Positions 6,801-9,930 of a stretch of 9,930 nt of DNA are shown here, piece by piece. Made by a program: the position numbers and the translations under genes. The notes beneath the pieces were generated by a model. That model had not been told where the DNA came from, searched no databases, and was given only the letters and a program-made list of their open reading frames with translations. Origin of the DNA: Deltaproteobacteria bacterium (GTDB lineage: Bacteria; Desulfobacterota; JADFXK01); assembly GCA_015233295.1 (NCBI GenBank), contig JADFYC010000110.1, positions 1 to 9,930 on the forward strand. The letters run 5' to 3'. The first letter of the stretch is position 1, and each line of letters begins with the position of its first letter.

Positions 6801-7459
6801 CAAAACCTGGAACACGGGAAGGTCAGTCCGGCGACACTAAATAAAGCAGCCAGAACCGTGAACAGAAACATATCCCGCTCGCTCGCCCGTCGCCAATTAA
6901 GAAAAAGACGGCAGGCGGAAATAGTGAACAGGACTCCCGCCACAAGATTAATTTGTATAGCGGCCGTGGTGAACCGCCCATTCTTCATCATCAACGGGAA
7001 AAACTCCCGACGGGTCAATATCAGCAAGCCCAAGACCAGCGAACCGGCAACCATTATCCGAGGGATTGTCCGGCGGAGCAACGGATCGTGCTTCTGTAAC
7101 ATTGGGGCCGCCCAGATTAGGGCAAACCAGCACGCCCCGGCAAGGCTACCCAAAGAATGTGACAGCACAAAACCTCTGCCCGACGCGGCCACCGCGTGGA
7201 CCAAATCCAGCATACCCATACTGATGAAACCGATGGCCAGCAGGTGAAGCTCTACCGCCCGGTCCTGCCGTCTGTCTTGGAGCAGGAATATAGCCATAAC
7301 AACGGCGGCCACACTTCCCGCCGCCTCCATGACGGTATGAAGCTCCGAATTCACCCACTCCCGATGGCCGAATAGGGCTAATAATCCCCATCCAACCAGC
7401 ACCGGGCACAATGTCACGGATAGCAGCAACGCATTCTGAGATTTGTTCATTATCACCAT
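3800..7459 (-). CDS. Hybrid sensor histidine kinase: MASE3-like, three PAS, HisKA, HATPase, receiver, HPt
   Basis: A 1219-aa phosphorelay protein of the inner membrane. Residues 9-243 form about eight hydrophobic segments with conserved-looking H41, E45, D85 and H88, resembling the MASE3 sensor domain. A coiled coil follows (255-309), then PAS domains at about 309-430, 440-558 and 565-685, each ending in a DITD/DNSE-type linker. HisKA carries the phospho-acceptor H717 in MSHEIRTP. The ATPase has N834, the DTGIG box (873-877) and GGTGLGL (902-908). The receiver (967-1087) has E973/D974, phospho-acceptor D1017, T1050 and K1072. The HPt domain (about 1117-1215) has H1158 in AHSLAG, with Ala where many HPt domains have Lys. 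All phosphotransfer residues are present, but there is no output domain, so a separate response regulator must exist. ATG codons at 7459 and 7450 are both possible, and neither has a strong ribosome-binding site. Stimulus unknown. Confidence 0.93.
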   Translation of the reverse strand: MVIMNKSQNALLLSVTLCPVLVGWGLLALFGHREWVNSELHTVMEAAGSVAAVVMAIFLLQDRRQDRAVELHLLAIGFISMGMLDLVHAVAASGRGFVLSHSLGSLAGACWFALIWAAPMLQKHDPLLRRTIPRIMVAGSLVLGLLILTRREFFPLMMKNGRFTTAAIQINLVAGVLFTISACRLFLNWRRASERDMFLFTVLAALFSVAGLTFPCSRFWCPTWWLWHVWRLLAYFLALWWLIKDHQRTVTYLGAVLVEREQARESLQQAYENVECQVLVRTAELNDANERLQREIVEREETEKSLRESETFLQSIYRGVDLGVYVVDVTAEGDFRYVDQNLAVGWLTGLTVADTKGRTPDELVPMITPETAAAWHRGLERCVEAGETIRFEEMAALQGNEKWWLSGLTPLRNETGNIYRIIGTSLDITDRRRVEEALRKSEALLNETQRITKVGGWEYDVVTKKLFWTEEVYRIYGISPLDFDPNDISRSVEFYKGEDSKILAEAFRRAVELGEPYDLELQFTTAQGRDLWVRTTAKVFRRDGQVVRVSGNFMDITDRKQMEEELKKSNKLLESVFSSLHEAVFVITPHNRRIVMANAAMEAIFGYSVDEAVGRDTEFLHVNKEMFDRFGRDLFLALNNDGVFCGEFQMRRKDGAIFDTDHVITEIKDHAGRRTLLVSTVRDNSERKRMERELILSRNLAENANRAKSEFLANMSHEIRTPISGVMGMADMLLTTSLNSMQKECVEMVKDAAGSLLTIINDILDFSKIEAGKITLVREAFDLYYLLNNIMSVFMLQAQRRNIGLCYGVDNDIPRTLIGDAGRLRQVLINLVGNAVKFTERGEIKVNVSKHDPESAPEPGKKTAVSLLFSVCDTGIGIREDKQPELFQSFTQADGSVSKKYGGTGLGLAISKKLVEMMEGYIWFESYPGQGSRFYFTAEFEEAAAVLQTDEQPPSAEAEPGSAMPSWHILLAEDNLIAQKFLIHFLTEAGQRVMAVNNGYEVLTALEQEHFDVILMDVQMPEMDGLEAVRKIRGSTFGFSDPDIPVIALTASAMKGDREKFLNAGMNDYVSKPVEIDRLFEVISRVIQRKAIPRDVRPEDLDQAGLVDIAKLRDKHRGQEDFLKETISLCLQIMPGKLATLQQALDANDIDLVKKTAHSLAGITGEIRAGRAVAYARKLEEAAWGIDLDQVRSVVEVLDPELHRVMEYLAKEFDIAIKR

Positions 7460-7565
7460 TACGTCTCGGTCAGGCTGGATGCGGGCGCAACCCTCAGCCT
7501 ATTTCATGTTCGGCATTATTCAGTGTTTGTTGGCTTACCCGGCTTCCCGTGTGTCCAAATCTTTT

Positions 7566-8003
7566 TCAATCGGCTGAGTTGAATTTCGCCGCCGGAACCA
7601 CGGCCAGGGTCACCATGGCTTTGGAGATAAGAGTTTGTTCTATCCCAGCGACGGCAAAGACCTCGGATTCAGACACGATGATCTTCTTGCCGCCGTTAAT
7701 CACCCTGGCCCGGCAGACCAGGCTCTCACCTCGGGCGGGTTTAAAGAAATTGATCTTAAACTCCACGGTCAGGATGCGATAATCTGGAGTAACGTTCGTA
7801 TAGGCCGCGTATCCCGCGGTGTGATCAGCCAGGGTCGCGATCAATCCGGCATGACCAAATCCATCCTGCTGGAGATAATCAGGTCGCAGCACAACGCGGG
7901 CCTGAAACCGGCCCGGGGCCACCAGCTCCACCTCAAATCCACAAAATTGGGTGAAACCCTGGACATAATCTCTCTTGAGGAAATCGAACCACTCTTCGCT
8001 CAT
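7566..8003 (-). CDS. PaaI-type hotdog-fold thioesterase
   Basis: A 145-aa single hotdog domain, typical length for the PaaI/YbgC-like acyl-CoA thioesterases, which hydrolyse acyl- or aryl-CoA esters in the cytoplasm. The central helix segment GFGHAGLIATLADHTAGYAA (48-67) carries the signature: H51 followed by AG, where HGG is more usual, and D60 at the position of the catalytic acid of many PaaI enzymes. Strands after it (ILTVEFKINFFKPARG, 77-92) match the shared VEFKINFLKPA pattern. There is no signal peptide. The ATG overlaps the TGA of the upstream PfpI-family gene (ATGA at 8000-8003), indicating translational coupling. The kinase gene lies 106 bases downstream, with no terminator seen between them. 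The substrate cannot be read from sequence. Confidence 0.88.
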   Translation of the reverse strand: MSEEWFDFLKRDYVQGFTQFCGFEVELVAPGRFQARVVLRPDYLQQDGFGHAGLIATLADHTAGYAAYTNVTPDYRILTVEFKINFFKPARGESLVCRARVINGGKKIIVSESEVFAVAGIEQTLISKAMVTLAVVPAAKFNSAD

Positions 8004-8530
8004 TGGGGCCCCTGCTGCAACGCGGTGATAACGGCCCGCATAAAGGCCGGCAGATCATCCGGTTTCCGGCTGGTGATCAGGTTTCTGTCCACCACCACTT
8101 CCTGATCAATATATCTGGCGCCGGCGTGGATCATGTCGTCTTTGATGGCAAAAAAACAAGTCACGGTGCGTCCTTTGAGAATATCGGCCGAACACAGCAT
8201 CCATCCCGCGTGACAGATGGCCGCCACCACTCGACCTTGTTCGAAAAGCTTCTTGACCAGATTGACCATGGCCGGGTAACGACGCATGAAATCGGGGGCG
8301 TACCCGCCCGGGATAACAATTCCATGATAATCCGCAAATGAAATCCGTTCGGCACTGGTGTCCACTTTCACCGGCATCCCTGTTTTTCCTTTGTAACTAT
8401 CTGAACTCCCGGAGCCGACCAGGGTGACTTCCGCGCCGGCCTCCCGCAGCCGATAGTAAGGATACCAAAGTTCATGTTCATTATACATATTCTCGGCCAG
8501 AATGATGATTCTTTTCCCTTCCAGTTCCAT
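8000..8530 (-). CDS. DJ-1/PfpI-family protein (class I glutamine amidotransferase-like fold)
   Basis: A 176-aa protein of the DJ-1/PfpI superfamily, full length for the YhbO/PfpI branch. Key features are HELWYP (19-24), with E20 matching the conserved Glu near the active site, the segment IVIPGGYAPDFMRRYP (71-86), and the nucleophile elbow AICHAGW (104-110) with Cys106 followed by His107, as in PfpI-type proteins. Relatives have been described as proteases, glyoxalase- or deglycase-like enzymes, or stress proteins. The true activity is disputed and cannot be decided here. No signal peptide is visible. A GGTGAG ribosome-binding site (8534-8539) sits a few bases before the ATG. It is the first gene of the minus-strand cluster and overlaps the thioesterase start by 4 bases. 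Confidence 0.9.
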   Translation of the reverse strand: MELEGKRIIILAENMYNEHELWYPYYRLREAGAEVTLVGSGSSDSYKGKTGMPVKVDTSAERISFADYHGIVIPGGYAPDFMRRYPAMVNLVKKLFEQGRVVAAICHAGWMLCSADILKGRTVTCFFAIKDDMIHAGARYIDQEVVVDRNLITSRKPDDLPAFMRAVITALQQGPQ

Positions 8531-8550
8531 GATCTCACCCCTTCACATTG

Positions 8551-8592
8551 GTTGACCGTTGCTGGTTGCTCGTTGCCCGTTACTCGTTGCTG
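8551..8592 (+). repeat. 7-base tandem repeat array, left partner of second pair
   Basis: Six consecutive heptads: GTTGACC, GTTGCTG, GTTGCTC, GTTGCCC, GTTACTC, GTTGCTG. This is the longest member of the family in the window. It starts 20 bases upstream of the PfpI-family start codon. The 12-mer GTTGCTGGTTGC at 8558-8569 is a perfect inverted match to 8830-8841. Confidence 0.8.
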
Positions 8593-8820
8593 GGTTATTG
8601 ATAATGCTCGGCTAAAAGTGGCGAGATGTCATTTAGGCCCTAAGCTGATTGCTCGACTTCATTGGGAGCGAGCCCCCAAGTCTATTTGTTTAACCCACTG
8701 ATAGTCATATCGTTGCCCCCTGTGAAAATAACAACCGACTTTATTTAATCCATTAATCGGTAGCCCTCTATCCTTCAACCCTTGTCCAAAATTTATAGTG
8801 ACCGTTTCACTACCTCTTAC

Positions 8821-8848
8821 CCGAAACATGCAACCAGCAACCCGCAAC
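8821..8848 (-). repeat. 7-base tandem repeat array, right partner of second pair
   Basis: On the minus strand this reads GTTGCGG, GTTGCTG, GTTGCAT, GTTTCGG. It is inverted relative to 8551-8592, and together they bracket about 298 bases. GCAACCAGCAAC at 8830-8841 is the perfect complement of 8558-8569. The outermost heptad GTTGCGG also begins the arrays at 1821 and 2546. Confidence 0.75.
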
Positions 8849-9095
8849 ACCACGACATCAGGCCCAAGTCATTCGCTAACATAAAAAGCCGCCACGACAA
8901 TTGTGTTTTTTGTTGCCTTTAGCCGCATAGTAGAATAGATTAGCCTGATAATCAAGTCGAAATGATATGGCAACCATCCCTCAAACGTTTTATGCTATCA
9001 GTTACCAACGCAAGATAGGGATATCAGATGGGGTCACTCTCGTCCTGAGTCCGCATTCTATGACCACCACCAAACCAGAAAAAAAGGAGAAAAAG

Positions 9096-9416
9096 ATGGA
9101 GGAAAAGATTGAGGTTATTGAAGGTGCTGAGTTAACACGAAAAAAAATCGCCTTCCGGCTACTGTACACCTTTCTGTTCGTTATTATTTTAGAAATCCTT
9201 AAGTATATCGTTCAAGTCATCGCCTTGTTTCAGTATGTCATCCTATTCATCACCAAAAGTTACAGCCCACCTTTGAGGAACTTCTCAAATAAGATCTGTA
9301 ACTACAGTTACCGCGTCATGCGCTACGTGACCTTGAACGAAAATGCCCGGCCATTTCCATTCGCAGAGTTCCCCATGGAAGCTGATCCGAGTGAACCAGA
9401 AGTTCGCTTCGACTAG
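9096..9416 (+). CDS. DUF4389 family membrane protein
   Basis: A 106-aa protein matching the DUF4389 pattern: a polar start, then KKIAFRLLYTF (16-26) leading into a long hydrophobic stretch to about residue 53 (one or two membrane helices), then a basic segment with SYRVMRYVTLNENARPFPFA (71-90). The RYxTxNxxxRPFPF ending is characteristic of the family. Function is unknown; members are small inner-membrane proteins. I place the start at 9096 because AGGAGA (9085-9090) lies five bases upstream. Earlier in-frame ATGs at 8967 and 9060 would add an untypical extension and lack such a site. It is probably a single-gene unit, since a terminator follows at 9454-9490. Confidence 0.85.
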   Translation: MEEKIEVIEGAELTRKKIAFRLLYTFLFVIILEILKYIVQVIALFQYVILFITKSYSPPLRNFSNKICNYSYRVMRYVTLNENARPFPFAEFPMEADPSEPEVRFD

Positions 9417-9453
9417 CCGTCAGATTTCCACACTTTTTTTGACACATCGCAAG

Positions 9454-9490
9454 AACGCAAAGGCTGATTAACTGGTCCTTTGCGTTTTTT
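9454..9490 (+). terminator. Intrinsic terminator after the DUF4389 gene
   Basis: AACGCAAAGG (9454-9463) pairs perfectly with CCTTTGCGTT (9477-9486) over 10 bp with a 13-base loop. The right arm runs into six T (9485-9490). It lies 37 bases after the DUF4389 stop codon. The stem is made of a 9-base repeat family (CTTTGCGTT) that continues downstream to 9504, so it may be a dispersed repeat acting as a terminator. Confidence 0.75.
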
Positions 9491-9547
9491 GCGTCTTTGG
9501 GGTCCCCTGTGAGCTTCATCTTATCAATAAATCGCTGGAAGGAGATT

Positions 9548-9930
9548 ATGAAAAACTTCAGGATGTTTCTGTGGCTTTGGATTTTTGTCTGGCTATCCTT
9601 CTTAAACACCGGAATTGCGGCCGGCCAAACACAGCCGACGAACCGGGCGAGGGAGCTTATCCCCCGAGAAGTCATTATAGGGAATCCGGTGCGTACCTCT
9701 GTCCGAATTTCCCCCGACGGAACCAAACTTTGCTATGTGGCTCCATCGGCCCACGGCGTACTCAATGCCTGGGTTAAAACTATTGGTCGGAACGATGACT
9801 CGATGATTACCAACGATACTCATCGGGGTATCACCCACTGCGGGTGGGCATTCAACGGTCGCCAGATTCTCTACATTCAAGACAAAGACGGCGACGAAAA
9901 CTGGCATCTTTACGCAGTTAACCTAACCAC
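9548..9930 (+). CDS. S9-family (prolyl oligopeptidase) peptidase, N-terminal part, cut by window end
   Basis: The first 127 codons are present with no stop, and the gene continues past the right edge. Residues 1-25 form a signal peptide with a long hydrophobic core (Phe/Leu/Trp rich) and a likely cleavage after the Ala pair before GQTQP, so the enzyme is exported. Residues 37-127 resemble the start of the beta-propeller of S9 peptidases: LIPREVIIGNPVRTSVRISP (37-56) followed by DGTK, then NAWVKTIG (73-80) and the blade segment ILYIQDKDGDENWHLYAVNL (107-126). These enzymes cleave short peptides, often after Pro or blocked residues, using a C-terminal alpha/beta-hydrolase Ser-Asp-His triad that lies outside the window. 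An AAGGAG ribosome-binding site (9539-9544) stands just before the ATG. It is separated from the DUF4389 gene by the terminator, so it is likely transcribed on its own. Confidence 0.88.
   Translation, partial: MKNFRMFLWLWIFVWLSFLNTGIAAGQTQPTNRARELIPREVIIGNPVRTSVRISPDGTKLCYVAPSAHGVLNAWVKTIGRNDDSMITNDTHRGITHCGWAFNGRQILYIQDKDGDENWHLYAVNLT

Larger units (their letters stand above)
8531..9095. other. 565-base divergent intergenic region
   Basis: It separates the minus-strand PfpI-family gene from the plus-strand DUF4389 gene and should hold promoters for both. It contains two inverted heptad arrays (8551-8592 and 8821-8848) and an imperfect palindrome at 8662-8679 (TTGGGAGC... with ...GCCCCCAA). 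A TAGAAT hexamer at 8931-8936 could be a -10 for the plus-strand gene, but the nearest -35-like TTGTTG (8910-8915) is only 15 bases away, so I do not call it. No protein-coding gene is supported here. Confidence 0.55.

Noticed and set aside
7635..8341. Plus-strand open frames across the thioesterase and PfpI genes
   Set aside because: They mirror two genes with clear active-site motifs on the minus strand and encode nothing recognisable.
8662..8679. Imperfect palindrome TTGGGAGC...GCCCCCAA as a terminator or operator
   Set aside because: One mismatch in the stem, only a scattered T-rich tail on the plus strand, and no gene ending beside it; noted within the intergenic region only.
8659..8853. 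64-codon minus-strand frame
   Set aside because: Its first residues are simply a translation of the heptad repeat (8821-8848), and the rest shows no domain; better explained as non-coding repeat sequence.
8967..9095. Upstream ATG that would lengthen the DUF4389 protein by 43 residues
   Set aside because: No ribosome-binding site, and the extension does not fit the family's length; the ATG at 9096 has AGGAGA in place.

Overview
The window reads as chromosomal DNA of a free-living Gram-negative bacterium of intermediate GC content. A deltaproteobacterial/Desulfobacterota-type host is my best guess. It rests on the style of the GAF protein, the DUF4389 protein, the LipS-like radical SAM protein and the very large multi-PAS hybrid kinase. 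That is inference from family resemblance only. I see no rRNA, tRNA, CRISPR array, transposase or phage gene.

Layout. Positions 1-608 hold no gene I can support. Positions 609-2534 (plus strand) carry four small genes: an unrecognised 173-aa protein, a stand-alone GAF protein, a degenerate STAS-fold protein and an unrecognised 84-aa protein. The last two are 13 bases apart and look like one operon. Positions 2742-8530 (minus strand) carry, in transcription order, a DJ-1/PfpI-family protein, a hotdog thioesterase overlapping it by 4 bases, a 1219-aa hybrid histidine kinase (MASE3-like membrane sensor, three PAS domains, HisKA, HATPase, receiver, HPt), and a radical SAM protein resembling the LipS1/LipS2 split lipoyl synthases. 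The ribosome-binding site of the radical SAM gene overlaps the kinase stop codon. Positions 9096-9416 (plus) encode a small DUF4389 membrane protein, followed by a strong intrinsic terminator. From 9548 a secreted S9-family peptidase begins and runs off the window.

How the parts may work together. The plus-strand GAF/STAS pair and the minus-strand hybrid kinase are signalling proteins. No DNA-binding or enzymatic output domain accompanies them here, so the pathway output lies elsewhere. The tight kinase-radical SAM coupling is the most unexpected gene pairing.

The most distinctive non-coding signal is a family of degenerate 7-base tandem repeats (consensus about GTTRCTG). It occurs at five intergenic sites, four of them as two inverted pairs bracketing about 135 and 298 bases. 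A separate 9-base repeat family (about CTTTGCGTT) builds the terminator near 9454-9490. No clearly new multi-gene system is evident. The repeat architecture and the kinase/LipS-like operon are the best leads.
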